Virus record (IMG/VR): IMGVR_UViG_3300020214_000154
Location: 1 to 20,569 of that record
From: a virus
DNA length: 20,569 nt
Strand: one strand, 5' to 3'
The notes under the pieces were generated by a model that worked only from the letters and a program-made list of their open reading frames with translations, was not told where the DNA came from and ran no database searches. Positions 1 to 8,269 of the stretch are shown here, piece by piece (positions within the stretch are counted from its first letter, which is position 1; each line of letters opens with the position of its first letter). The position numbers and the translations under genes were made by a program.

Positions 1-89
1 CGCTCGCTGCCCTGATCGCTCAACAGCAGGAAGGTGCGGGTGCATACGTCAATCACAATACCTTGAACGGTTTCTTGTGCGGTGGTCAT
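1..89 (-). CDS. Partial 5' end of a small unidentified phage gene
   Basis: An ATG at 89-87 opens a frame that stays open to the window edge and begins MTTAQETVQGIVIDVCTRTF, 29 codons in all. No family is recognised. The codons are GC-rich compared with the structural genes to the right. It lies just downstream of a perfect consensus sigma-70 promoter (115-143), so I infer an early gene expressed by host RNA polymerase. No clear Shine-Dalgarno precedes the ATG (the leader ends in CCCCCA). Function cannot be assigned from the fragment. Confidence 0.65.
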   Translation of the reverse strand, partial: MTTAQETVQGIVIDVCTRTFLLLSDQGSE

Positions 90-113
90 TGGGGGTTTTC
101 TTGATTACCCCCA
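90..113. repeat. Inverted repeat over the predicted start site
   Basis: TGGGGGT (90-96) and ACCCCCA (107-113) form a perfect 7-bp inverted repeat with a 10-nt spacer. It spans roughly -5 to +19 of the sigma-70 promoter and ends one base before the start codon. Because the predicted start (about 108) falls inside one arm, an operator read as DNA is more natural than an mRNA hairpin, unless transcription starts a few bases earlier. Confidence 0.5.
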
Positions 114-114
114 T

Positions 115-143
115 ATTATAGGGTGTCCTAGGGCGGGTGTCAA
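115..143 (-). promoter_or_regulatory. Perfect sigma-70 consensus promoter
   Basis: On the minus strand TTGACA (143-138) is followed by exactly 17 nt and TATAAT (120-115). Both hexamers are exact consensus. Transcription would start near 108 and give a leader of about 19 nt before the ATG at 89. The T4-like late promoters in this window look quite different, so this is most likely an early promoter read by the unmodified host polymerase. Confidence 0.85.
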
Positions 144-164
144 GTGTGCCAGTTCAACAAGTGG

Positions 165-719
165 TTACAGATCCAGAAGAATTCTTAGATCCTCCACAGA
201 AAGTCCAAGATTGTTTAATTTCTCTTGAGGGGTGGGTAAATTTATTTGAACAACAGACCAACCAGTCTCCGAATCTTTTACTGATGATGTAGAGTTACTA
301 TCCGCAGTTGTATTATCACCATTCCAAACAAAAGCGTAACCATTTTCACAAAATGGAGGTGGAGTTCTAGTTGCGTTTTCTGGAGCAACTACAGGATTTG
401 GGTTATCAATAACTACTCCTAAAGTATCTGGATTTGTTGAGTAATACATTCCACTGAGGTCATCAACTTGATTCCAGATTTGATTTTCTATGTCAAAAAC
501 TCTAACTTTACCTAATTCTCTTTCAGGAACTTCAATACATGTAGAATGTGCTGGAGCAAGATACATATTATGCTCTAGCGGATCTTTTTTAGCTTCTTTT
601 TTTGATGTAAAAAACTTAAAGTCAGGATGATAATTATAAATTGGGCAACTATTTGCATAGGGCAAATCAAAAATATGTTCAATACCATCTGCAGTTCTAC
701 ATGTAACAGTGTAAGACAT
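165..719 (-). CDS. Unidentified 184-aa protein downstream of the fibre gene
   Basis: No family is recognised with confidence. The protein is soluble-looking, without signal peptide or membrane segment, and has five Cys. Residues 120-135 contain the aromatic patch CENGYAFVWNGDN, and the C-terminus (LNNLGLSVEDLRILLDL) looks like a short amphipathic helix. It is the last gene of the late minus-strand array, 31 nt downstream of the collagen/collar fibre gene. It could therefore be a small virion protein or a fibre-assembly factor, but this is inferred from position only. A late-promoter-like box (CATAAATA) lies 29 nt upstream of its ATG, with a weak AAAG before the start. Confidence 0.75.
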   Translation of the reverse strand: MSYTVTCRTADGIEHIFDLPYANSCPIYNYHPDFKFFTSKKEAKKDPLEHNMYLAPAHSTCIEVPERELGKVRVFDIENQIWNQVDDLSGMYYSTNPDTLGVVIDNPNPVVAPENATRTPPPFCENGYAFVWNGDNTTADSNSTSSVKDSETGWSVVQINLPTPQEKLNNLGLSVEDLRILLDL

Positions 720-747
720 CTTTAATATAAAATACTAATTTTACAGA

Positions 748-755
748 TATTTATG
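748..755 (-). promoter_or_regulatory. Candidate late promoter CATAAATA
   Basis: CATAAATA on the minus strand differs at one base from the T4 late box TATAAATA. It overlaps the TAA of the collagen/collar gene and lies upstream of the 184-aa gene (ATG at 719), the normal distance for a late promoter. AT-rich 8-mers arise by chance in this sequence, so only the position supports it. Confidence 0.4.
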
Positions 756-3369
756 TTTTTATGCAAGCTAACATCGCATAGTTTCTTGGACGAGTTTCAT
801 TGCCAAAGTTACCACCATTAGTAGTGTTTGGACTTCCACCCTCAATATTAGACAAAGTTCCTGTAAGATTAGCAGTTCTAGGAATAGCATTACTGCCAGC
901 AGTACTATAAGTTGGAATATTATGTGTGTGAGTTTGGTACTGATGATCTTGGAAACTGGCAAATGCTCGACCACTATCCACTGACGCAGTGTTTGCCCAA
1001 CCTCTAATAAAGTTTCCTCTCAAATCTGGAACATTGAAGCTAGTAGAACCATTTCCTGATCCCCAAGTGGTTCCTATCTCATTAAAGAGCACACTGTAAA
1101 GTCCCCTACTAACAGCCGCACCATCACATTCTAGATATCCAGATGGAGCAGTGTTTTTTGCAAACCAAACAACAACTCCAGCAGCAACTGTTCCAGATCC
1201 AGCTTCAGTACCTTGAATACCTTGCAGACCTTGGATACCTTGCAGACCTTGACCACCAACAAATCCTGCAATACCTTGAATACCTTGCTGACCTTGTATT
1301 CCTTGTGGTCCAATATTACCTTGAATACCTTGATTCCCAGTTCCATTAATACCTTGAATACCTTGCTCACCTTGGATACCTTGAATACCCTGAATACCTT
1401 GAGAACCTAGATCACCTTTAATCCCCTGAATACCTTGGCGACCTTGAATGCCCTGAGTTCCTTGAGAACCTACACCATTATCTCCTTGAATGCCCTGTCG
1501 ACCTTGGAGACCTTGGAAACCTTGGAAACCTTGAGCTCCTTGCGGTCCATTATTACCTTGAATGCCCTGTCGACCTTGGAGACCCTGAACCCCTTGAATT
1601 CCTTGAAATCCCTGAACTCCTTGAAGACCTTGTTCACCCTGAACTCCTTGAAGACCTTGATTACCCTGTGGTCCAAAGTCTCCTTGAATACCCTGCAGAC
1701 CCTGACCACCAGCTCCACCAGTTGCACCTCCTGTTCCCTGAACACCTTGAATACCCTGCCTCCCTTGATTTCCCTGTGCTCCAGTCTCACCTTGAAGACC
1801 TTGACGACCTTGAATTCCTTGCTCACCCTGAATACCTTGAATACCCTGAAGACCTTGACGACCTTGAATTCCCTGAGATCCTTGAATACCTTGATTACCT
1901 TGAAGACCCTGAATACCTTGACTACCAGCTCCACCTATCAATCCACTAATACCCTGAATGCCTTGAGCTCCTTGTGGTCCATCATTACCCTGAATACCCT
2001 GTCGGCCTTGAATACCTTGATTACCTTGATTGCCTTGATTACCCTGAACACCTTGCTGACCTTGAATACCTTGAGCACCCTGAGATCCTGGGCCACCACC
2101 AATACCTTGAATACCTTGGCGTCCTTGGAAACCTTGAAAACCCTGTGGTCCTGATGTTCCTTGAACACCTTGACGACCCTGGGAACCCTGAACACCCTGA
2201 TTTCCCTGGATACCCTGAACTCCTTGGAATGATGCATCATTGATACTAATTTTTTTTACATCATCCGCAGAATAATCATAGACTAATAGTAAATCTTGAA
2301 GTCCATCAGCACCAGTAATTAATGATTGTTCAGTGATCGCTTTTTTACTTACTTTTCCATCAAATAAAGTCGCTGTAATAATACCAGAAGAAAATGTATT
2401 TCCATAGATAGAAAAGTCTGCACTAACTCCCAAAGTTGAAGTTCCGATGCCAACTTTCCTGAAGGTAGAAATCCCAAGAAATGTTGAAATACCTGTTACT
2501 AATAAACTATTAATTGTAACTGGTCCAGCAAAACCAGAACTGCCCACAACATCAAAAATGAATCTTGGAGTTGTTGAACCTATACCAATTCTTTGGTTCG
2601 TATAATCATACCAAAAATTACTTGCACCATCAACAAGTCCTGCTGTGCCATGAAATTGAATTTGACCAATCGTACCACCAGCACCAGATATTGTCGCAGA
2701 TTGGGATTGCCACTCCATCCCCCCAGAAGAAGTTTTAATCAAAACGTCGCCAGGATCTCCAGGATAATTGGTAGAGTCATAAATTGTTCCAGCAATTCTT
2801 ACATCCCCTTGAACATGTAACTCTTGTGATGGATCAATAGTATTAATCCCAACATAACCATCTGTTGTTGTTTTAAAAACTGTACCACCAAAACCAACAT
2901 GAAGGTAATGTGCAACAGACATAATTCCTGTTACATTATCAAATAATAAGTACGGTGAAGCACTAAAAGTTCCATTATTATTAAAAATTATCTCATTATC
3001 ATTTCCTGGAGGGCTAATCGTAATTGTTGAGATAGTTCCAAAATTATTTGCTGTTACGGTGATAATATTTCCAACAAAATTTAACTTATTGATACTATTT
3101 CCTGTACCAACAATAGATCCTTCCTCAAAAACAGAAATACCTGTAATAATACCAGCGGGAGGAACTTGCCAATATCTATCATATTGACCACCATTTTCAA
3201 AAGTTACAAGATTATAATAAAAGTCTTTTACTGGTAGTGATCTTTCGCCTGGATATCCAAGATTGGGTTCTGTTTCTTGCGGACTAAGAAACACATGTCT
3301 ATCTGTGCTTAATCCAGACAGAGGAGTTAATTTTTGTTTTCCACTTAGATATCTTTGCTTATTCGCCAT
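751..3369 (-). CDS. Collagen-like fibre with C-terminal tail collar domain
   Basis: An 872-aa trimeric-fibre-type protein. Residues 1-100 are an attachment region. Residues 100-380 hold beta-rich repeats with VGIGT..P...LDV.G-type motifs near 171, 260 and 306. Residues about 383-720 form a long Gly-X-Y stalk, mostly Gly-X-Gln. The last 140 residues are a phage tail collar domain as in T4 gp12, with PSGYLECDGAAVSRGLYSVL, then FNVPDLRGNFIRGW, then HTHNI (an HxH like the zinc site of T4 gp12), ending ETRPRNYAMLACIKT. It probably serves as a receptor-binding fibre or short tail fibre on the virion. Its ATG follows the 220-aa structural gene by 2 nt, so translation is likely coupled. No S74 chaperone domain is present. 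Confidence 0.85.
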   Translation of the reverse strand: MANKQRYLSGKQKLTPLSGLSTDRHVFLSPQETEPNLGYPGERSLPVKDFYYNLVTFENGGQYDRYWQVPPAGIITGISVFEEGSIVGTGNSINKLNFVGNIITVTANNFGTISTITISPPGNDNEIIFNNNGTFSASPYLLFDNVTGIMSVAHYLHVGFGGTVFKTTTDGYVGINTIDPSQELHVQGDVRIAGTIYDSTNYPGDPGDVLIKTSSGGMEWQSQSATISGAGGTIGQIQFHGTAGLVDGASNFWYDYTNQRIGIGSTTPRFIFDVVGSSGFAGPVTINSLLVTGISTFLGISTFRKVGIGTSTLGVSADFSIYGNTFSSGIITATLFDGKVSKKAITEQSLITGADGLQDLLLVYDYSADDVKKISINDASFQGVQGIQGNQGVQGSQGRQGVQGTSGPQGFQGFQGRQGIQGIGGGPGSQGAQGIQGQQGVQGNQGNQGNQGIQGRQGIQGNDGPQGAQGIQGISGLIGGAGSQGIQGLQGNQGIQGSQGIQGRQGLQGIQGIQGEQGIQGRQGLQGETGAQGNQGRQGIQGVQGTGGATGGAGGQGLQGIQGDFGPQGNQGLQGVQGEQGLQGVQGFQGIQGVQGLQGRQGIQGNNGPQGAQGFQGFQGLQGRQGIQGDNGVGSQGTQGIQGRQGIQGIKGDLGSQGIQGIQGIQGEQGIQGINGTGNQGIQGNIGPQGIQGQQGIQGIAGFVGGQGLQGIQGLQGIQGTEAGSGTVAAGVVVWFAKNTAPSGYLECDGAAVSRGLYSVLFNEIGTTWGSGNGSTSFNVPDLRGNFIRGWANTASVDSGRAFASFQDHQYQTHTHNIPTYSTAGSNAIPRTANLTGTLSNIEGGSPNTTNGGNFGNETRPRNYAMLACIKT
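1205..2226 (-). repeat. Gly-X-Gln collagen-like repeat tract
   Basis: About 1 kb of imperfect 9-bp periodic DNA (CCTTGAATA-like on the plus strand) encodes about 112 Gly-X-Y triplets in the fibre gene. Gln fills the third position in most triplets, and X is often Ile, Val, Leu, Asn, Arg or Ser. The tract is interrupted in several places by Gly-rich breaks such as GGGPGSQG, GLIGGAGSQG and GTGGATGGAGGQG. Such DNA is prone to length change by slippage or recombination. Confidence 0.9.
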
Positions 3370-3371
3370 AA

Positions 3372-4034
3372 TTATGATGTACTATTTTCCAGAATACTTC
3401 CAATGAATTCCATCTGGAGAGGAGCAACTAATCCCCCACTAACATATGTGTGTTGAATTCCATTAGAGCTTCCAACTGTTGTAGTAAATGTCTTAGAAAC
3501 TCCAACACTATCAACTATGCTATCCACAACATAAGATGACTGAGGAGATGGAAAAATTGTTGTGGTGATTCCAGATCCTGGGGGACATGTCATGGCAATA
3601 CCTGACATTGTAATAGGAGTATTTGCTGAAAGACCATGGGGAGTTAGTGTGGTAATTGTAGCAATCCCTGTTGGTTCGTAATATACAACGTTTGTAATTG
3701 TTGTAACTCCTGTTTGAATCGCACTAATGAAAATTGAATCTAGTTTGATTGCATCTTTCTCTAAAACTAAACGACCATCAACCAATACAACTGCATCATT
3801 TGGTGGGACTTGAATGTCTTTTATAATACGAATGTCTCTTGTATTTCCAGTGCTTCTTGTCTCTCTACGATGTATCAAAGTTACTGTTGGATATGTTACC
3901 GCAATACCAACATTTGAAACTTGAGCAAATAGTAAAATAGAAGAAACTCCAGTTGGGACTTCATACAACTTTTGTTGTCCAGGGGCAACAGGGACTGCAA
4001 TTGTTAAAAACTTATTGACTGGTGCGACTGCCAT
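3372..4034 (-). CDS. Virion structural protein, 220 aa
   Basis: Beta-rich and without signal peptide or membrane segment. The N-terminal half has a sandwich-like pattern (FLTIAVPVAPGQQKLYEVPT, then VPPNDAVVLVDGRLVLEKD). Residues about 118-150 carry an ATITTLTPHGLSANTPITMS segment of a type seen in phage fibre proteins. It lies between two fibre-type genes, with 1-2 nt gaps on both sides. I infer a small virion component, perhaps an adaptor at the base of a fibre. The exact role is unknown. Confidence 0.7.
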   Translation of the reverse strand: MAVAPVNKFLTIAVPVAPGQQKLYEVPTGVSSILLFAQVSNVGIAVTYPTVTLIHRRETRSTGNTRDIRIIKDIQVPPNDAVVLVDGRLVLEKDAIKLDSIFISAIQTGVTTITNVVYYEPTGIATITTLTPHGLSANTPITMSGIAMTCPPGSGITTTIFPSPQSSYVVDSIVDSVGVSKTFTTTVGSSNGIQHTYVSGGLVAPLQMEFIGSILENSTS

Positions 4035-4035
4035 T

Positions 4036-7000
4036 TTATCTTAATGCTAGAATAAGTGGGGTAACTTCTGCTTGAATTGCTCTACTGAAATCTCGACCTC
4101 TAATAGTAGAAGTTGTTTGATCAATGATAATACCGTTACCAATTTTAAAGTTTCCTGCTTGATCAGTGCTTGTGAATGGTATTCTTGCACCATTAATAGC
4201 TACGACTTCATTTTCGGGTATTGGAATTCCACCTTGGAATGGATTCGCTCTATTTATATTGACACCAGTGCCAATATATTCAAAAGAGTGACCACTAGTT
4301 AAGATTCTACTGATTCTAAAAGTTTCAATTGAAGTTCCAGCACCAATACTATAAGGAACAAACTGACTTAGGGTAATTGTTGTAATCCCAGTAACTGGTA
4401 TTGGTTCTGTAGCTTCAGCAACATCATAGAAAATTGGCTCACCAAATGCAGTTGCAATTGCTCCTCCTCCGCCAGCGATTGTAATGACAATTTGTTGATC
4501 TGGTAAATAATTTCTACCGTTATTTGTAACATCAATTGAAGTTATTGTACCAGCGGCGCTCACATTTGCACTTCCCTCAGCAGTAATCCCTTCTGGACCA
4601 AGAGGTGAAGAAATAGTAATCGCTGGAGGAGCAGCCTGACTGTATCCAGATCCTCCATTAAGAATGCCAATACGAGAAAGAAATCTCAATGGTGCAGTGA
4701 TAATTCCAGATGCGGGAGTATCATTATAATCATCAAGATTGATTTTAAAGTAGATTGCTTGACCATTATAAGGTCTCCTTGTGTTTCCAAGAGTATCGGC
4801 AACTCCTGCAATAACAAATTGATCCGTATCACCACCAATGGTTGATACCGTGGTTACGCCAACAAAGTCAAGTGGTCCAACTCCATCGGCAACAAGTCCA
4901 AAATTTCCAAATGAAGAGTTAGAATTTGTTAAATCACATGATCCACCAGAAGCACAGAAGATAGCAATATCACAATTAATTGTGAAAATAGATACTAACT
5001 GTGCGTATCCATTATTGGTAATTGATACTCCAATACCATTTTCATTATATTGAGTGAATGAATCACAAACCATAGATTTTAAATCCTGTCCTGGATTAAT
5101 CGCACCAGTAAATGAAGATCCAACATGATTTCCGTTAATCCTCATACCAATACTATCAGTCATGAAATTTGTACAATTTCTAATATATGGACTTCTCCAC
5201 CTACCACTTGGTCCTTCATTAGCAGGACCTGTGTCTAGACAACCAGACCTTGCACTTCCAACACCTGCAGGAGGTGGAAAAGCAACAGCAGCTCCTCTGA
5301 TTGTTAACGGTGCATTATCATCAAATGGATCTGGAGCAAATGCAAAATTTAAATTCTCTATTAAGCATCCTCTTCTGACATAAAAGACATCATCATCGTG
5401 TTGAGGATACACTGTTACAAGACGTAAATCTTGTCCCGTAATACTCACATCTGTTCTAAGTCCAATAGGATTATTTTCAGCATACACACCAGATCGAACG
5501 TAAATTGTATCTCCTTGTTGTGCGACTGCTGCGGCTCCACCAATTGTCAATTTTGCGTCACCTTCAGTTCTTCCACTATTTTCATCATTTCCATACTTAG
5601 AAACATATATGATATTTTTCGAATCTGCACCTCTAGGAGCCCAGAAAACTCTACCATCTGGATAAGTAATTGGTGGTGTAACACCAGGACCACTGTTAAT
5701 AATGTTTGTAATAATACCAGCACAAACATTAATTGCCGAAACAACATTTACACATCCATTAGGATCATTATTACTACCTGTTTGAGCATCAGGTAGGACA
5801 GTTAAATCTCTAATTTGTGGGAAAGGTATTTCATAAGAAAGAGTTCTTGTTGCTGGTAATTGATTATTAGCGATACCAGTTGTAACAATTCCAATAAATG
5901 ACTCAATGGCAGCCGCCTGATTTACACAAGTTGGAGATCCTGGATCTGGAGTAACACTAGAATCAATATATTGAGTGAATGTATTTCTTATTCCAGATAT
6001 TTTGGTAACGACCTGATTTCTCATTACCTGGATAGCAACAATTGCCGCTTGTTGATAAGCATAAACAGACTGTACTTCTTCACCCGCTAAAAATGATGTA
6101 TTTTCAACATAAAATTTTGTAGCATCATAAACTCTTTCATTACCACCATATGAAAGATTGTATATAACAGCATCTAAAACTACTTTGATATCATCAATAC
6201 AACTTTGATTACTATTTGGTATTGAAAATCCTGGAAAATTATCTAAAACTCTATCAACTGCCTCTGCTGCAATAAAATTTTCATTCAGAAAAATCAAACG
6301 AGTTGCATCCGCATACAAATTATCAATTGCTTGCATCTGATAAGATATAGGATACAAAGCATTATTAATAACATATCTAGAAATTTCGACTGCTTTTTGA
6401 ACTGCGACAATTGATGCTTCTTTAATCGAATATCCATTTGGATCAGTCCCAGTAATATGAACTAATGTACTACCATTGTAGTATGACAGAGCTGCACCAA
6501 CAGATCCAGAATTACCTCCTTTGGTGATATCAAAACAAATTGATCTTAAAATGTCTTTAACATCATCTCGACATGCACTATAATTAGAAGTTGATAGTGA
6601 AAATGGAGGTTCTTTATATGCATAACTGGTTATAAATCCAACTGCCTCTCCAGCTAGATACTCTAGATTCAAACGAATTAAATTAGCAGCATCGAAAAAT
6701 CTTGGTGGAATGACTTGCCCTGTCGTGCCAACACCCACTTGTGTTAATACACTTCTAAAAACTCTAAATCTATCAGAAGTATTAAATGATGTAAATCCTA
6801 CTTGATTGTTAGCGTCATATATTGCACCTTGATTGAAGTATACACTTTTTCTAAAAAAGTCAATATCACGTGATGGATCTGCGGTTCCAATGCCGATTGA
6901 ACCAATACCAGTCGTTGTGAATACTGTTCCACCAGCTCCGACACCTAATGTTGTTTGTAAAGTTGTTGCATCATCAACATTTAGAGTTGAGTCGAATTGA

Positions 7001-8259
7001 ACTGCATCAATAACATCTAAAGTAGATTGTAATTCTGTTGCACCAACTACTTCTAAAGTATCTAATAAATTAGTAGCACCAGTTACTTCTAAGGTATCAA
7101 AGAATTCAACAGAATCAATTACGTCTAATGTGCTAAGAAGAGTCGCTGCTGCACCAACTTGCAAAGTTCCAAACAAAGTTGTACCAGCACCAACAAATAA
7201 GAATTTTTGTATGGATACCCCAGCTCCAACAAAAACGTTATTTTGGAAAGTTGAAACTCCAATAACTCTAAAACTACCTGCCATCGTAGAGGCAGAGCCA
7301 ACATATAATTGTTTATCTACTTCTAAATTTAGATCTATGAAAACATTTTGTTCAAAAGTTACATCTTCTTTAAATGTAACAATTTCCTCAAATGTTGAAA
7401 TTCCAACCACTCTCAATGGAGATGAGATTGTAGATCCTGAACCTATAACATCAAATCCATCATAAAATGAAGACCTATCAGTAAAAGTAGAGACTCCAAT
7501 TACCGTTAGATTGCCATTTAACTTTGTATTACCAGTGACTTCAAATTGATTTTGTGGATTTGTGAGACCGATGCCAACATATGCTGAAGTATTGAGTCCA
7601 GCAGGTCTTTTCTCCCAAAAATCCTTAATAATAATATCAGCAATATTAGGATTACCTGGATTAGTTTTTCCCTCTACTAGTTCTAGAAGATTTCCACCAG
7701 AATTGGTAATAAGATTTAATCCACGGAATGATGATGGTCCAACTAGAACACCTTCATTATATACAAAAATACCTTCAGTAAAAGAAGGTGGGAATTCAAC
7801 CCATTTAATTCCTTCAGCATCTTTTGATAAGAATGCACCAATGACTCCAGGATTTTGACCAGCATCATAAAGTTGGCCATCAATCCCTACATTACCATAA
7901 ACATCTAGATTTCGTTGTGGAGCTGTCGTGCCTATACCCACCCAGCCAGCATATGGTCCATAAGTTACAACATTAAAAACGTTGTCTGATGGATTATTTC
8001 CAATGTAAAATTCTTTTGTTACTGTTAAAATTCCAACTTGTAAAAATTCAAGTTCTTTTTGAATCTCTACTGGACCAATAAAAGTCGTAATTCCACTAAA
8101 AACTGCATTTCCAGTAATTTCAATGTCACCAAAAGTTTCTGTCGCCCCTGCTTCAAAATCATAATAAATTTTGCCATAGACATACAAGTCTTTGTACATC
8201 TTGACATCTTCATTAAAAATAGATGGTTTCCCGATGATTGAAAAATCTTCTCCCTCCAT
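4036..8259 (-). CDS. Large fibre-like structural protein, 1407 aa
   Basis: A mosaic virion protein. Residues 1-340 are beta-rich with VGIGTTAPQRNLDV near 106 and a related motif near 227; another lies near 454. Residues 360-434 are a ladder of short repeats (LDVIDSVEF, LEVTGATNL, LEVVGATEL). Residues about 520-735 contain two copies of a helical domain, each with a conserved Cys (C563, C687) followed by DD.K. A shorter CVN...AI repeat follows at C778 and C836. Residues about 880-1125 look like a right-handed beta-helix (YVSKYGNDENSGRT, DTIYVRSGVYAENNP). Near 1194-1260 is a GSGY domain also present in gp5, and the end contains FTSTDQAGNFKIG. GAGG at 9 nt before the ATG is a good ribosome site. 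It is probably a tail fibre or baseplate-peripheral protein; which T4 part it replaces is unclear. Confidence 0.8.
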   Translation of the reverse strand: MEGEDFSIIGKPSIFNEDVKMYKDLYVYGKIYYDFEAGATETFGDIEITGNAVFSGITTFIGPVEIQKELEFLQVGILTVTKEFYIGNNPSDNVFNVVTYGPYAGWVGIGTTAPQRNLDVYGNVGIDGQLYDAGQNPGVIGAFLSKDAEGIKWVEFPPSFTEGIFVYNEGVLVGPSSFRGLNLITNSGGNLLELVEGKTNPGNPNIADIIIKDFWEKRPAGLNTSAYVGIGLTNPQNQFEVTGNTKLNGNLTVIGVSTFTDRSSFYDGFDVIGSGSTISSPLRVVGISTFEEIVTFKEDVTFEQNVFIDLNLEVDKQLYVGSASTMAGSFRVIGVSTFQNNVFVGAGVSIQKFLFVGAGTTLFGTLQVGAAATLLSTLDVIDSVEFFDTLEVTGATNLLDTLEVVGATELQSTLDVIDAVQFDSTLNVDDATTLQTTLGVGAGGTVFTTTGIGSIGIGTADPSRDIDFFRKSVYFNQGAIYDANNQVGFTSFNTSDRFRVFRSVLTQVGVGTTGQVIPPRFFDAANLIRLNLEYLAGEAVGFITSYAYKEPPFSLSTSNYSACRDDVKDILRSICFDITKGGNSGSVGAALSYYNGSTLVHITGTDPNGYSIKEASIVAVQKAVEISRYVINNALYPISYQMQAIDNLYADATRLIFLNENFIAAEAVDRVLDNFPGFSIPNSNQSCIDDIKVVLDAVIYNLSYGGNERVYDATKFYVENTSFLAGEEVQSVYAYQQAAIVAIQVMRNQVVTKISGIRNTFTQYIDSSVTPDPGSPTCVNQAAAIESFIGIVTTGIANNQLPATRTLSYEIPFPQIRDLTVLPDAQTGSNNDPNGCVNVVSAINVCAGIITNIINSGPGVTPPITYPDGRVFWAPRGADSKNIIYVSKYGNDENSGRTEGDAKLTIGGAAAVAQQGDTIYVRSGVYAENNPIGLRTDVSITGQDLRLVTVYPQHDDDVFYVRRGCLIENLNFAFAPDPFDDNAPLTIRGAAVAFPPPAGVGSARSGCLDTGPANEGPSGRWRSPYIRNCTNFMTDSIGMRINGNHVGSSFTGAINPGQDLKSMVCDSFTQYNENGIGVSITNNGYAQLVSIFTINCDIAIFCASGGSCDLTNSNSSFGNFGLVADGVGPLDFVGVTTVSTIGGDTDQFVIAGVADTLGNTRRPYNGQAIYFKINLDDYNDTPASGIITAPLRFLSRIGILNGGSGYSQAAPPAITISSPLGPEGITAEGSANVSAAGTITSIDVTNNGRNYLPDQQIVITIAGGGGAIATAFGEPIFYDVAEATEPIPVTGITTITLSQFVPYSIGAGTSIETFRISRILTSGHSFEYIGTGVNINRANPFQGGIPIPENEVVAINGARIPFTSTDQAGNFKIGNGIIIDQTTSTIRGRDFSRAIQAEVTPLILALR
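4251..4258 (-). promoter_or_regulatory. Exact TATAAATA inside the 1407-aa gene
   Basis: An exact T4 late-promoter box on the minus strand, about 217 nt upstream of the start of the 220-aa gene. It encodes I-N of an Asn-Ile-Asn-Arg stretch. Several such AT-only 8-mers are expected by chance in 20 kb of this composition, so it is only a weak candidate for an internal late promoter. Confidence 0.2.
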
Positions 8260-8269
8260 CTAACTTACC

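Noticed and set aside
90-113. GGGGG/CCCCC hairpin as an intrinsic terminator of the late operon
   Set aside because: No T-run follows on either strand, and it lies across a consensus promoter start site, which fits an operator better.
1435-2154. A 239-codon plus-strand open frame made of Leu-Asn-Thr-Leu repeats, and other frames across 1131-2243
   Set aside because: These are by-products of the 9-bp periodic collagen tract on the minus strand, which lacks stops in several frames. The real protein has a fully recognisable collar domain and fits the operon.
1205-2226. Possible CRISPR-like or satellite array
   Set aside because: The period is 9 bp with no unique spacers, and the tract is in frame with Gly-X-Y coding throughout.
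7130-7858. Plus-strand open frames of about 100 codons opposite the 1407-aa gene
   Set aside because: They are shadows of the minus-strand gene: no known motifs, no ribosome site of note, wrong strand for the operon.
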